Notes under the pieces: model-generated
Seen by the model: only the letters and a program-made list of their open reading frames with translations
Databases searched by the model: none
Told to the model about the DNA's origin: nothing
Translations under genes and position numbers: made by a program
NCBI RefSeq assembly: GCF_011761305.1
Contig: NZ_JAAOZC010000003.1
Coordinates: 248,001-312,000, forward strand
Length of the DNA: 64,000 nucleotides
Origin: Sphingomonas vulcanisoli
GTDB taxonomy: Bacteria; Pseudomonadota; Alphaproteobacteria; Sphingomonadales; Sphingomonadaceae
Direction of reading: 5' to 3'
In this document: positions 17,874-26,943 of the stretch, piece by piece
How the letters are laid out: every line of letters begins with the position of its first letter
Position numbering within the stretch: the stretch's first letter is position 1

Positions 17874-19087
17874 GCGCGCTGGCAATTCTGGGCGGGCAGG
17901 TGGTCGCGGGCGGCACGGTAGCGCCCGGTGGAGTGCTGGTGCGCGATGGCCTGATCGCGGGCGTCGGCACTTTCGCGGTGCCCGACGATGCCGAGACGAT
18001 CGACGCGGGCGGCAAGCTGATCGCGCCGGGGATCATCGATGTCGGCGTGTTCGCGATCGATCCGGCGGCGTTCAGCGCGGGCGGAATCACGCGCGCGGTG
18101 CTGATGCCCGATCAATCGCAACCGCTCGATGCGGTGGCGCTGATCCAGCATGCAGTGACAGCGGGCAAACCGGACGTCTGGGTGCATCCGCTCGCGGCGG
18201 CGACGCAGGGATTGAAGGGCACCGACCTTGCCGAGATCGGGCTGATGGCGCGGGCAGGGGCCTGCGGCACCGCGACCGGGCGCGGCTGGATCGCCGACAG
18301 CGGCGTGATGCAACGGCTGCTGAGCTATGCCGGCGCGCTGGGGCTGGTGACAATCTCCCATGCCGAGGATGCCGGCCTCGCGGGCAGCGCGGTCGCCACC
18401 AATGGCGAGGCGGCGACACGCATGGGCCTTCCCGCCGCACCCGCCGAGGCCGAGGCGCTGGCGGTGGCACGCGATCTGCTGCTGGTAGAGGTGACGGGCG
18501 CGCCGCTGCACTTCCGCCAGCTTACCACGGCGCGCGCGCTCGATCTGGTGCGCGATGCCAAGCGGCGGGGATTGCCCGTGACGTGCGGGATCACGCCCGC
18601 GCATCTGCTACTGTCCGATGTCGCAATGGGCGATTTTCGCACGTTCACCCGCCTCTCGCCGCCGCTCAGGAGCGAGGACGATCGCCAGGCCTGCCTGCGC
18701 GCGCTGGCCGATGGCACAATCGATATTCTCTGCTCCGGCCACGATCCGCGCGGGCCGGAAGCCAAGCGCCTGCCCTTCGTCGATGCCGAACCGGGCATGG
18801 CGGGTGCGGAAACGCTGCTGAGCCTCGGCCTCGGGCTGGTGCGCGATGGCACGATCGCGATGCCCCGCCTGTTCGATCTGCTCAGCGCCGCCCCCGCAAA
18901 GCGCTTCGGTCTCCCCGGCGGCGCGATCGCGGTGGGCGCCGAGGCGGACCTGATCCTGATCGATCCCGAGGCACCGTGGCGGATCAGCTCGGAAAAAATG
19001 GTGGCGCAGGCGGGCAACACGCCGTTCGATGGCCTGCCCGTGCAGGGTCGGATCAACCACCTGATCAAGGGAGGCGTGCGCTTATGA
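17870..19087 (+). CDS. pyrC': Dihydroorotase-like protein lacking metal ligands (PyrC')
   Basis: 405 residues from a GTG overlapping the pyrB stop. The amidohydrolase fold is clear ([20 protein letters not shown] near 42-61, and [20 protein letters not shown] at the end). The D-x-H-x-H zinc motif expected after PGIID is replaced by VGVFAIDP, and the late DHAPH motif reads GHDPR. These losses mark the non-catalytic PyrC' class, which acts as a structural partner of PyrB. A functional dihydroorotase must then be encoded elsewhere. Many databases label such genes simply dihydroorotase. The stop overlaps the next start as ATGA. Confidence 0.88.
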   Translation: MSALAILGGQVVAGGTVAPGGVLVRDGLIAGVGTFAVPDDAETIDAGGKLIAPGIIDVGVFAIDPAAFSAGGITRAVLMPDQSQPLDAVALIQHAVTAGKPDVWVHPLAAATQGLKGTDLAEIGLMARAGACGTATGRGWIADSGVMQRLLSYAGALGLVTISHAEDAGLAGSAVATNGEAATRMGLPAAPAEAEALAVARDLLLVEVTGAPLHFRQLTTARALDLVRDAKRRGLPVTCGITPAHLLLSDVAMGDFRTFTRLSPPLRSEDDRQACLRALADGTIDILCSGHDPRGPEAKRLPFVDAEPGMAGAETLLSLGLGLVRDGTIAMPRLFDLLSAAPAKRFGLPGGAIAVGAEADLILIDPEAPWRISSEKMVAQAGNTPFDGLPVQGRINHLIKGGVRL

Positions 19088-20076
19088 GACGGTTGCTGGC
19101 GATCGGGATGCTTATGGCAGGTATCGCGCAGGCGCAGGGCTGGCAGCCTTATTCGCCCGCGCTGGTCGCATCGGCGCAGGCGGGCGATCCGGCGGCGCAA
19201 TATGCGCTGGGCGAGGCGTACCGTTCGGGCAACGGCGTGCAGGCCGATCGCGAGCAGGCGCTGAGCTGGTTCAAGAAGGCCGCGCCGAACGACACGCGCG
19301 CCGCCGATGCGCTGGGCGTGCTGTTGTTCGTCAAGGGTGAGCGCAAGCAGGCGGTGCCCTTGCTGCAGGCGGCGAGCCAGCGCGGCAATGCGCAGGCGCT
19401 CTACATCTTGGGCACCGCGCGCTTCAACGGCGATTACGTGCCCAAGGACATCGGCGCGGCCTATGCCGAGATGCGCCTCGCTGCGCAGAAGGGCCTGCCC
19501 GAAGCGCAGCGCAGCCTGCAGCTGATGGAGCCCTATGTGGATGCCGACGCCCGCGCTCGCGCCGATCAACTCGCCGCGCAGCCAGCCGGCCCGGAGACCG
19601 GCGCGCTACCCGTACCGCCGCCCCCGGTCGCGCGTGCCGCTGCGCCGCCGGTGCGGACGGTGAAGACGCCTTATGTCGCGGCGACGCCGTCGGTCGCGCC
19701 AGTCGCTTCGGCCACGACGTCCGCCGCCGATCCGATCCCTCCCGTTTCCACAGGCCCTGCGCCGCTTGCGACGATCGAGTTGCCGCCATCAGCGCCGACG
19801 GCCGCCGCGCCGATACACACCGCCTCCGCGCCCGTGACGGGCGGCTGGCGCGTCCAGCTCGCTGCGGTCGCATCGCCGGCCGCCGCCGAAAGCGAGTGGG
19901 TACGGCTCAAGCGCAAGGCCCCCGATCTCGCCGCATTGGATCACGCCGCCGTGCCCTCGGGCTCCATGACGCGGCTGCAGGCGGTGGGGATCGCCAGCAA
20001 GGCAGAGGCAAGCGCGCTGTGCCAGAAACTGGTCGCTGCGGGCCTCGGCTGTTTCGTGGTGGCGCCTAGCTCTTAG
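19084..20076 (+). CDS. Sel1-repeat and SPOR domain envelope protein
   Basis: 330 residues. A signal peptide ([19 protein letters not shown]) is followed by Sel1-type repeats (about 28-150: AGDPAAQYALGEAYRSGNGV; GNAQALYILGTARFNGDY), a long Pro/Ala-rich linker and a C-terminal SPOR domain (about 255-330, WRVQLAAVASPAAAESEWVR). SPOR domains bind denuded septal peptidoglycan, so a role at the division site or cell wall is likely. The start overlaps the pyrC' stop. In-frame alternatives would extend into pyrC' and lose the signal peptide. Confidence 0.87.
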   Translation: MRRLLAIGMLMAGIAQAQGWQPYSPALVASAQAGDPAAQYALGEAYRSGNGVQADREQALSWFKKAAPNDTRAADALGVLLFVKGERKQAVPLLQAASQRGNAQALYILGTARFNGDYVPKDIGAAYAEMRLAAQKGLPEAQRSLQLMEPYVDADARARADQLAAQPAGPETGALPVPPPPVARAAAPPVRTVKTPYVAATPSVAPVASATTSAADPIPPVSTGPAPLATIELPPSAPTAAAPIHTASAPVTGGWRVQLAAVASPAAAESEWVRLKRKAPDLAALDHAAVPSGSMTRLQAVGIASKAEASALCQKLVAAGLGCFVVAPSS

Positions 20077-20079
20077 ACC

Positions 20080-20168
20080 CCGTTCGCCCTGAGCGTGTCG
20101 AAGGGCCGCTCTTCTTTGTTGGCCCGAAGAAGGGAAGGACGGTGCTTCGACAAGCTCAGCACGAACGG
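20080..20168. repeat. Palindromic intergenic repeat, family C variant
   Basis: The left arm CCGTTCGCCCTGAGCGTGTC then GAAGG and the right arm GCTTCGACAAGCTCAGCACG then AACGG form an imperfect palindrome around GGGCCGCTCTT-style spacer sequence. It lies between the convergent SPOR-protein and serB genes. It is the closest relative of 11686-11776. Confidence 0.8.
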
Positions 20169-20176
20169 CTTTTAGG

Positions 20177-21064
20177 TCAGTCGGTCACCCACACACTCCG
20201 CGCATACCCCTGCGCAAATAGCAGCGCATGCAAATCCCGATGCTCGATCCGCGCGCCCGCCGCCGCGGCGGTCTTAGGCTTGGCGTGATAGGCGATACCT
20301 AGGCCCGCTGCCTGGATCATCGGAATATCGTTGGCCCCGTCGCCCACCGCCAGCGTCTCCTCCGGCTTGATACCGAGAGCCGCCACCTCTGCCAGCAAGG
20401 TCTCGCGCTTGGCGTCCGCGCCGACGATCGGCTTGCGCACCGTGCCACTGAGCTTGCCGTCGGCGATATCGAGCACGTTGGAGAGCATCCGATCGAAGCC
20501 GATCGCTTCGCCGACCCGATCCGCGAACACCGTGAAGCCCCCCGACACCAGCACCGCGCGGGCGCCATGCGCCTTCATCGTCCGCACCAGGGTCCGTGCG
20601 CCGCCCATCAGCACCACACGCTCGGTATAACAGCGGTCGATCACCGCCGCGTCGAGCCCCGCGAGCAGCGCGACGCGCGCATCCAGCGCCTGCTCGAACT
20701 GCAGCTCACCACGCATCGCGCGCTCGGTCACTTCGGCGATCTGCGGCTTGATGCCGGCATAATCGGCGAGCTCGTCGATGCATTCGATGGTGATCATCGT
20801 CGAATCCATATCGGCGATCAGCAATTTCTTGGCGCGATGCGCGCGCGGCTGAACGATCACGTCCACATCCGGCAGCAGCCCTTCGAGCACCGCCCGCGCA
20901 CCGGCCACATCCAGCCGCCCAAAGAACAGGTCCGCCGCCTCACCCGCGTCGATCCAGCTGGTCTCGGATACCATCCCGCCCGCGCCGCCAATCGCATCGC
21001 GCGCTGTCCCCAGATCGGCGGGCGTCAATCCGCCGGGAGATGCTATCAGCGTGGCGATGAACAT
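20177..21064 (-). CDS. serB: Phosphoserine phosphatase SerB
   Basis: 295 residues starting MFIATLIASPGG at the ATG complementary to 21062-21064. An N-terminal ACT-like region (about 1-75) precedes the HAD phosphatase: LLIADMDSTMITIE (nucleophile Asp motif DMDST), LVSGGFTVFADRV (motif II) and LAVGDGANDIPMIQAAGLGI (motifs III-IV). It dephosphorylates phosphoserine in the last step of serine synthesis. Its start codon is interlocked with that of the divergent miaA in the palindrome ACATGT, so the two genes have no spacer. Confidence 0.95.
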   Translation of the reverse strand: MFIATLIASPGGLTPADLGTARDAIGGAGGMVSETSWIDAGEAADLFFGRLDVAGARAVLEGLLPDVDVIVQPRAHRAKKLLIADMDSTMITIECIDELADYAGIKPQIAEVTERAMRGELQFEQALDARVALLAGLDAAVIDRCYTERVVLMGGARTLVRTMKAHGARAVLVSGGFTVFADRVGEAIGFDRMLSNVLDIADGKLSGTVRKPIVGADAKRETLLAEVAALGIKPEETLAVGDGANDIPMIQAAGLGIAYHAKPKTAAAAGARIEHRDLHALLFAQGYARSVWVTD

Positions 21065-21917
21065 GTTCGGATCCTCAAAACCAAGGGTGGCGCTCATTGC
21101 AGGGCCGACCGCCAGCGGCAAGTCGGCGCTGGCGATGGCGCTCGCCGAACGGGAGGGCGGCACGGTGATCAATGCCGATGCCAGCCAGGTCTACTGCGAT
21201 CTTCGCATCCTCACCGCTCGGCCCTCGGCGGAGGAAGAGGCGCGTGTGCCGCACCGGCTCTACGGCTATCGCGCCGCCGACGACGCCTGTTCGGCGGCGG
21301 ACTGGGCGGAGGATGCCAGGGCCGCGATCGCCGCCGTGCTGGAGGAGGGCAGGCTGCCGATCCTGGTCGGCGGCACGGGGCTCTATTTCCGCGTACTGCT
21401 CGATGGCATCGCGCCGGTGCCCCCAATCGATCCCGCCGTCCGCTCAAAGGTTCGGGAACTGGCACCTGCGGCGGCGCATGCGGCGTTGACGATCGAAGAC
21501 GCGGCCGCCGCCGCGCGTCTGCATCCTCATGATACCAGCCGCACCCAGCGCGCGCTCGAGGTGGTGCGCTCTACAGGCAAACCGTTGGCTGTCTGGCAGC
21601 AGGCGCGGGTCGGCGGCATCCGCGAGTCGATCACGCCGGAGGTCACGAAGGTCGATCCGCCGCTCGCCGATCTCTACGCGCGCTGCGATGCCCGGGCAGA
21701 GACGATCCTGGATGCGGGCGGCATCGAAGAGGTGCAGCGGCTTCTCAGTCTCGGTCTCGAACCCTCCCTCCCGATCATGCGCGCGATTGGCGTGGCGCCC
21801 ATTGCGGACTTGCTCGCCGGAAATAGCGGTCAAGAACAAACGCTTGATCGTCTTCGGCAAGCGACGCGCAATTATGCCAAGCGCCAGAGGACCTGGTTTC
21901 GCAACCAGCCACTGTAA
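21057..21917 (+). CDS. miaA: tRNA dimethylallyltransferase MiaA
   Basis: About 286 residues from ATG 21057; GTG 21051 and ATG 21063 are alternatives. VALIAGPTASGKSALAMALA is the P-loop, NADASQVYCDLRILTARPS the substrate loop (usual form DSMQVY), LVGGTGLYFR and the C-terminal tRNA-binding segment LRQATRNYAKRQRTWFR complete the family signature. MiaA adds the isopentenyl group to A37 of tRNAs reading UNN codons. All possible starts lie within or next to the serB start codon on the other strand. Confidence 0.95.
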   Translation: MNMFGSSKPRVALIAGPTASGKSALAMALAEREGGTVINADASQVYCDLRILTARPSAEEEARVPHRLYGYRAADDACSAADWAEDARAAIAAVLEEGRLPILVGGTGLYFRVLLDGIAPVPPIDPAVRSKVRELAPAAAHAALTIEDAAAAARLHPHDTSRTQRALEVVRSTGKPLAVWQQARVGGIRESITPEVTKVDPPLADLYARCDARAETILDAGGIEEVQRLLSLGLEPSLPIMRAIGVAPIADLLAGNSGQEQTLDRLRQATRNYAKRQRTWFRNQPL

Positions 21918-22207
21918 CGTCCCGTGGCCGTCGCCGCTTCGGTTTCGGCCAACATCTTCGTGCCCGACATGGGGGATGCCGATCCTAGGGCTTCGGCACT
22001 GTCAGCACCGTGATCCGTCGTCATCGCAGCCGGGAGCGACCGCCGGCTTCATCGGGATAGCTCTGGACAAATATATGTGCGCTAGGGCAGGTTCAACGTA
22101 CTTTTATATCATTGGAACGTATTTAGCGTAATTAAATTACCAAAGGGGCTTTGACACGCAACTTTCTTGCCTCTAACCGGTCGCTTCCCAAGCGAACTGG
22201 ACGAATC
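21918..22207. other. Non-coding stretch upstream of ilvB
   Basis: About 290 bases between miaA and ilvB without a convincing gene. The right part (22070-22150) is notably AT-rich and is the likely promoter area. TTGACA at 22151 has no good -10 partner (TAACCG after 17 bases). No Ile/Val/Leu-rich leader peptide was found, unlike upstream of leuA. Confidence 0.4.
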
Positions 22208-23944
22208 ATGGCGGGCGAACGCACCGGCGCGGACATATTGATCGAGACCCTGGTCGATCTCGGAGTCGAAGTGATCTTCGGCTATCCGGGCGGCGCGGTG
22301 CTTCCGATCTATGACGCCTTGTTCAAGCAGGACAAGATTCGCCACATCCTCGTTCGCCAGGAAGGCGGCGCGGCGCATGCGGCGGAGGGCTATGCGCGCT
22401 CCACCGGCAAGCCCGGCGTCGTGCTCGTCACCTCGGGCCCCGGCGCGACCAACGCGGTCACCGGCATCGCCGATGCGCTGATGGATTCGATCCCGATGCT
22501 GGTGATTACGGGGCAGGTGCCCACCGCGCTGATCGGATCGGATGCCTTTCAGGAATGCGACACGGTCGGCATCACGCGCCACTGCACCAAGCATAATTAT
22601 CTGGTGAAGGATCCGGCGCGGCTGGAAGGCGTGATCCGCGAGGCCTACGATATTGCCACCAAGGGACGCCCCGGCCCCGTGCTGATCGATCTGCCCAAGG
22701 ATGTGCAGGTCGCGGCGGCGGCGAGCCTGCCGCAGCCCGCGCCCTATCGCCCGCAGACCGAACCCGATCCCGCAGCGATCGCGACGGTGGTGGAGATGCT
22801 GGCCGCGGCCGAGCGTCCGGTCTTCTACACCGGCGGCGGCGTTATCAATGCCGGGCCGGAGGCGACCGCCGCGCTGCGCGATCTCGCCGCACTGACCGGC
22901 GCGCCCGTGACGTCCACGCTGATGGGGCTTGGCGCGCTGCCCGCCTCCTCGCCACAGTGGCTGGGTATGCTCGGCATGCACGGCACCTACGAAGCCAATC
23001 ATGCGATGAACAAGGCGGACCTGATCATCGCGATCGGCGCGCGCTTCGATGATCGCGTCACCGGGCGGCTGGATGCCTTCGCGCCGCACGCGCGCAAGGT
23101 CCACATCGATATCGATCGCTCCTCGATCAACAAGATCGTCCGCGCCGACGTCGGCATCGTCACCGATGCGGGCCGGGCGATGGAGGCGATCGCGGCGCTG
23201 TGGCGGCAGCGTGGGCACCAAAAGCCCGATCTCTCCGACTGGTACGCCCGGATCGATGGCTGGCGCGCCGTTCGCAGCCTCGATTTCCCGGCATCCGCCA
23301 AGGAGATCATGCCGCAGCACGCTATCCGTCGGTTGTGGGAGGCGACCAAGCATCGCGATCCGATCATCACCACCGAAGTCGGCCAGCATCAGATGTGGGC
23401 CGCGCAGCATTTCGGTTTCGAAGCGCCGAACAAGTGGCTGACTAGCGGTGGCCTCGGCACGATGGGCTATGGCCTGCCCGCCGCGATCGGCGCTCAGATC
23501 GGCAATCCCGATGCTTTGGTGATCGATATCGCCGGCGAAGCCTCGATCCAGATGAACATCCAGGAGATGGCGACCGCGACGCAGTACCGCCTGCCGATCA
23601 AGGTCTTCATCCTCAACAACGAATATATGGGGATGGTCCGTCAGTGGCAGGAACTCACCTATGAAAGCCGCTACTCGCACAGCTATTCGGACTCGCTGCC
23701 CGATTTCGTGGCGCTCGCCGAAGCCTATGGCTGGAAGGGCATGCGGATCGAGGATCCGGCGGCGCTCGATGGTGGCATCGCCGAGATGCTGGCCTATGAC
23801 GGCCCGGTGATGGTCGATTGCCGCGTCGCCAAGCTCGCCAACTGCCTGCCGATGATCCCCAGCGGCGCCGCGCACACGGATATGATCCTGCAGGCCAACG
23901 AGGTCAGCGGGACGATGGATGATGAGGCGAAGGCACTCGTCTGA
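22208..23944 (+). CDS. ilvB: Acetolactate synthase large subunit
   Basis: 578 residues from ATG 22208, giving the usual MAGERTGADILIETLVDLGV start; a TTG at 22151 would add an unconserved extension. IFGYPGGAVLPIYDAL and VRQEGGAAHAAEGYAR (with the catalytic Glu for ThDP) lie in the Pyr domain, the FAD-binding middle domain follows, and GEASIQMNIQE then ILNNEYMGMVRQW forms the ThDP/Mg site. It condenses pyruvate to acetolactate for Val/Leu or with ketobutyrate for Ile. The stop overlaps ilvN by one base. Confidence 0.96.
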   Translation: MAGERTGADILIETLVDLGVEVIFGYPGGAVLPIYDALFKQDKIRHILVRQEGGAAHAAEGYARSTGKPGVVLVTSGPGATNAVTGIADALMDSIPMLVITGQVPTALIGSDAFQECDTVGITRHCTKHNYLVKDPARLEGVIREAYDIATKGRPGPVLIDLPKDVQVAAAASLPQPAPYRPQTEPDPAAIATVVEMLAAAERPVFYTGGGVINAGPEATAALRDLAALTGAPVTSTLMGLGALPASSPQWLGMLGMHGTYEANHAMNKADLIIAIGARFDDRVTGRLDAFAPHARKVHIDIDRSSINKIVRADVGIVTDAGRAMEAIAALWRQRGHQKPDLSDWYARIDGWRAVRSLDFPASAKEIMPQHAIRRLWEATKHRDPIITTEVGQHQMWAAQHFGFEAPNKWLTSGGLGTMGYGLPAAIGAQIGNPDALVIDIAGEASIQMNIQEMATATQYRLPIKVFILNNEYMGMVRQWQELTYESRYSHSYSDSLPDFVALAEAYGWKGMRIEDPAALDGGIAEMLAYDGPVMVDCRVAKLANCLPMIPSGAAHTDMILQANEVSGTMDDEAKALV

Positions 23945-24462
23945 TGATGCACATCCGTACCGAAGCCGCTGAGCGGCATACGCTGTCGCTCACCGTCGCC
24001 AATGAGCCCGGCATCCTTGCGCGGATCGCGGGGATGTTCGCGGGGCGCGGCTATAATATCGAGAGCCTGACCGTCTCCGACGTGACCGAGGATGAGGCGA
24101 TCAGCCGCATCACGATCGTCACCAAGGCCGCGCCCGAGATGATCGAGCAGATCATGGCGCAGCTCGATCGCCTGCCGCCCGTCCACCGCGTGCGCGATCT
24201 CACCGCGCAGGGCCCGCATGTCGAGCGCGAGCTTGCTCTGGTCAAGGTCGCGGGTGCGGGCGATCATCGGATCGAGGCGCTGCGCCTGGCCGAAGTCTAT
24301 CGCGCCCGCGTCGTCGATGCGACCACCTCCAGCTTCGTGTTCGAAGTGACGGGCGGCACCGAGAAGATCGACAAATTCCTCGAGCTGATGCGCGAAGTCG
24401 GCCTGATCGAGGTCGCCCGCACCGGCATCGCCGCCATCGCACGGGGGCATGAGGTGATCTAA
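23944..24462 (+). CDS. ilvN: Acetolactate synthase small (regulatory) subunit
   Basis: 172 residues starting MMHIRTEAAERHTLSLTVAN. An N-terminal ACT domain (about 12-85: NEPGILARIAGMFAGRGYNI and ESLTVSDV) binds valine for feedback control; the C-terminal half (RIEALRLAEVYRARVVDATT) is the activation domain. TGATG coupling to ilvB ensures a fixed ratio of subunits. Two adjacent ATG codons at 23944 and 23947 are both possible starts. A palindromic repeat separates it from ilvC. Confidence 0.96.
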   Translation: MMHIRTEAAERHTLSLTVANEPGILARIAGMFAGRGYNIESLTVSDVTEDEAISRITIVTKAAPEMIEQIMAQLDRLPPVHRVRDLTAQGPHVERELALVKVAGAGDHRIEALRLAEVYRARVVDATTSSFVFEVTGGTEKIDKFLELMREVGLIEVARTGIAAIARGHEVI

Positions 24463-25587
<1,125 letters not shown>

Positions 25588-25634
25588 TCAACTTCATCGA
25601 ATAGTCGCTTCGATCGTTACGCGGTTGACGCGAA

Positions 25635-25671
25635 GGGGGCGCAGGATCACAAGTCCGGCGTCCCCTTTTTT
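25635..25671 (+). terminator. Rho-independent terminator after ilvC
   Basis: GGGGGCGCAGGA and TCCGGCGTCCCC pair around the loop TCACAAG: GGGG/CCCC, a G-T pair, CGC/GCG, one mismatch and GGA/TCC, followed directly by TTTTTT. It is the clearest intrinsic terminator in the window. Confidence 0.85.
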
Positions 25672-25683
25672 ATTCGAGGCTCC

Positions 25684-26292
25684 ATGATGCGCTCAGCTTT
25701 TCTCGCCCTTGCCTTGCTTGCCGCGCCCGTGATGGCGCAAGCTCCTATGGGCATGCCTGGCGCGCCCGATGTTTCGCGGGTCCCGGCCGGCACCTACAAG
25801 GTTGATCCCAATCATACGCAGGTGATCTGGACGGTCGATCACCTGGGCTTTTCGTCACTGTCGGGCCTGTTCGGAGCGACCGGCGGCTCGCTGACCATCG
25901 ATCCCGCCAAGCCCAACGCGGCGAAGGTCGATGTGACCTTCGATACCAGCGTCATCACGGTGACGTCGGTCGGGTTCGCCAAGCATCTCGCCACGCCAGA
26001 GATGTTCGATACCGCCAAGTTCCCGACCGCAACCTTCACCTCGACATCGGTAGTGGTCAACGGCACGTCGGCCAAGATCATGGGCAACCTCACGATCAAG
26101 GGCATCACCAAGCCGATCGTGATCGATGCCAAGTTCGTGGGCGCGGGATCGAACCCGATGAGCAAAAAGCTGAACTTCGGCTTCCATGGCTCGGCGACGA
26201 TCAAGCGCAGCGAATTCGGCCTCGGCTTCGCGGTGCCCGCCGTCAGCGACGAGGTGAAGCTCGGCATCCACGTCGCCTTCACCGCGCCATAA
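25684..26292 (+). CDS. YceI-family periplasmic protein
   Basis: 202 residues with signal peptide MMRSAFLALALLAAPVMAQ (two adjacent ATGs; GAGG precedes the first). The mature domain is a YceI lipocalin-like barrel: GTYKVDPNHTQVIWTVDHLG then FSSLSGLFG, with DVTFDTSVITV, FKYPTA-like KFPTATFTS and a C-terminal KLGIHVAFTAP. Family members bind isoprenoid-type ligands in the periplasm. It starts just after the ilvC terminator and converges on the BLUF gene with no gap. Confidence 0.93.
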   Translation: MMRSAFLALALLAAPVMAQAPMGMPGAPDVSRVPAGTYKVDPNHTQVIWTVDHLGFSSLSGLFGATGGSLTIDPAKPNAAKVDVTFDTSVITVTSVGFAKHLATPEMFDTAKFPTATFTSTSVVVNGTSAKIMGNLTIKGITKPIVIDAKFVGAGSNPMSKKLNFGFHGSATIKRSEFGLGFAVPAVSDEVKLGIHVAFTAP

Positions 26293-26293
26293 G

Positions 26294-26698
26294 TCAGGCG
26301 GCTGCGCGGACCCGCGCGAAGCCGCGGAAGAGCTCGCGGATGTTGGCATCCGCGACGCCTGCCGTCAGCTCATCGACCAGGGTGGCCATGTCGGACGCCC
26401 TGGCCGTAGCCACCTTCTGCGCCGCCATGGCCCACTCCCCGAACGATCGTTCGGTCGTGTCCTTGCTGCTCAGCAGCACTACCGCACGGTGGCGGGGATC
26501 GGCTTTGATCCGTTCATAGGTGCGGTTGACCAGCACGGGCTCGCCTTCCAGCGCCTGCAGGAAGCGGCGGCCATCGTACAGCAGCAGCCCGGTCACGCCC
26601 GCGGCCGCATTGTTGCGCCGGGATGCCGTCAGGATCGTCTGAACCTCGGCATCGTTCACCGTCGCCGTTGCCGAGCTGATGTAAGTAAGTTGGATCAC
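26294..26698 (-). CDS. Short BLUF-domain blue-light photoreceptor
   Basis: 134 residues. LTYISSATATVNDAEVQTIL opens a BLUF domain; the flavin-site residues are in place: Tyr6, Asn30, Gln48 (RRFLQALEG) and the WAM motif Trp89/Met91 that signals the light state. Only about 35 residues follow the domain, so output must be through protein-protein contact. A hairpin (AGCCA...TGGCT with inner GGCGG/CCGC arms, 26725-26756) lies upstream. It is divergent from the leu leader and convergent with yceI; there is no obvious effector gene beside it. Confidence 0.93.
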   Translation of the reverse strand: MIQLTYISSATATVNDAEVQTILTASRRNNAAAGVTGLLLYDGRRFLQALEGEPVLVNRTYERIKADPRHRAVVLLSSKDTTERSFGEWAMAAQKVATARASDMATLVDELTAGVADANIRELFRGFARVRAAA

Positions 26699-26770
26699 TG
26701 CGGCCTCCCTTGGAAGGTTGAGCTAGCCAATGGCGGTTAACAGCCGCTAAATGGCTGGACGTTTGTGTCC

Positions 26771-26890
26771 GCATCGCCTAGGCGCGGGCCATGCCGTCGC
26801 TGCGCAGCCTTCTCCTGCTTCGACTTACGCGCCCTTAGGCGCGTCGATTTCGCGCGGCTGTCCGCCGCCGCTCACCGCCTAAGGGACCAT
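26771..26890 (+). promoter_or_regulatory. Putative leucine attenuator / leader RNA of leuA
   Basis: The leader peptide at 26791 is surrounded by mutually exclusive pairings. CGCCTAGGCG (26775-26784) can pair in part with TAGGCG (26836-26841). ACGCGCC-CTTA-GGCGCGT (26827-26844) is a perfect 7-bp hairpin over the leader stop codon. CCCTTAGGCG (26832-26841) is also exactly complementary to CGCCTAAGGG (26876-26885). A ribosome stalled at the Leu codons (26809-26826) would favour one pairing, a ribosome at the stop another. No U-run follows, so the output could be Rho-dependent or translational. Confidence 0.6.
26791..26838 (+). CDS. leuL: Leucine-rich leader peptide upstream of leuA
   Basis: A 15-codon frame, MPSLRSLLLLRLTRP then TAG, has six leucines, four consecutive (CTT CTC CTG CTT). 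It ends about 105 bases before the leuA start in the same direction. Such peptides act as leucine sensors in attenuators of leu operons. There is no strong ribosome site, only GGCGCGGGCC just before the ATG. The identification rests on the Leu run, the position and the overlapping hairpins. Confidence 0.65.
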   Translation: MPSLRSLLLLRLTRP

Positions 26891-26943
26891 AGACCGCGCA
26901 AATGACCGCGCGCCCCGATCCTTTTCGAGCACGAGTGACATCC

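Noticed and set aside
22075-22131. Small frame upstream of ilvB as an Ile/Val/Leu attenuator leader
   Set aside because: It encodes only scattered Ile, Leu and no Val run, and no competing hairpins were found around it.
22151-22207. Upstream TTG extension of ilvB
   Set aside because: The extra 19 residues are unlike any acetolactate synthase N-terminus; ATG 22208 gives the conserved start.
22109-23875. A 588-codon open frame antisense to ilvB
   Set aside because: High GC content leaves long antisense frames open; the protein is Arg/His/Gly-rich without any domain, while ilvB on the other strand has full family motifs.
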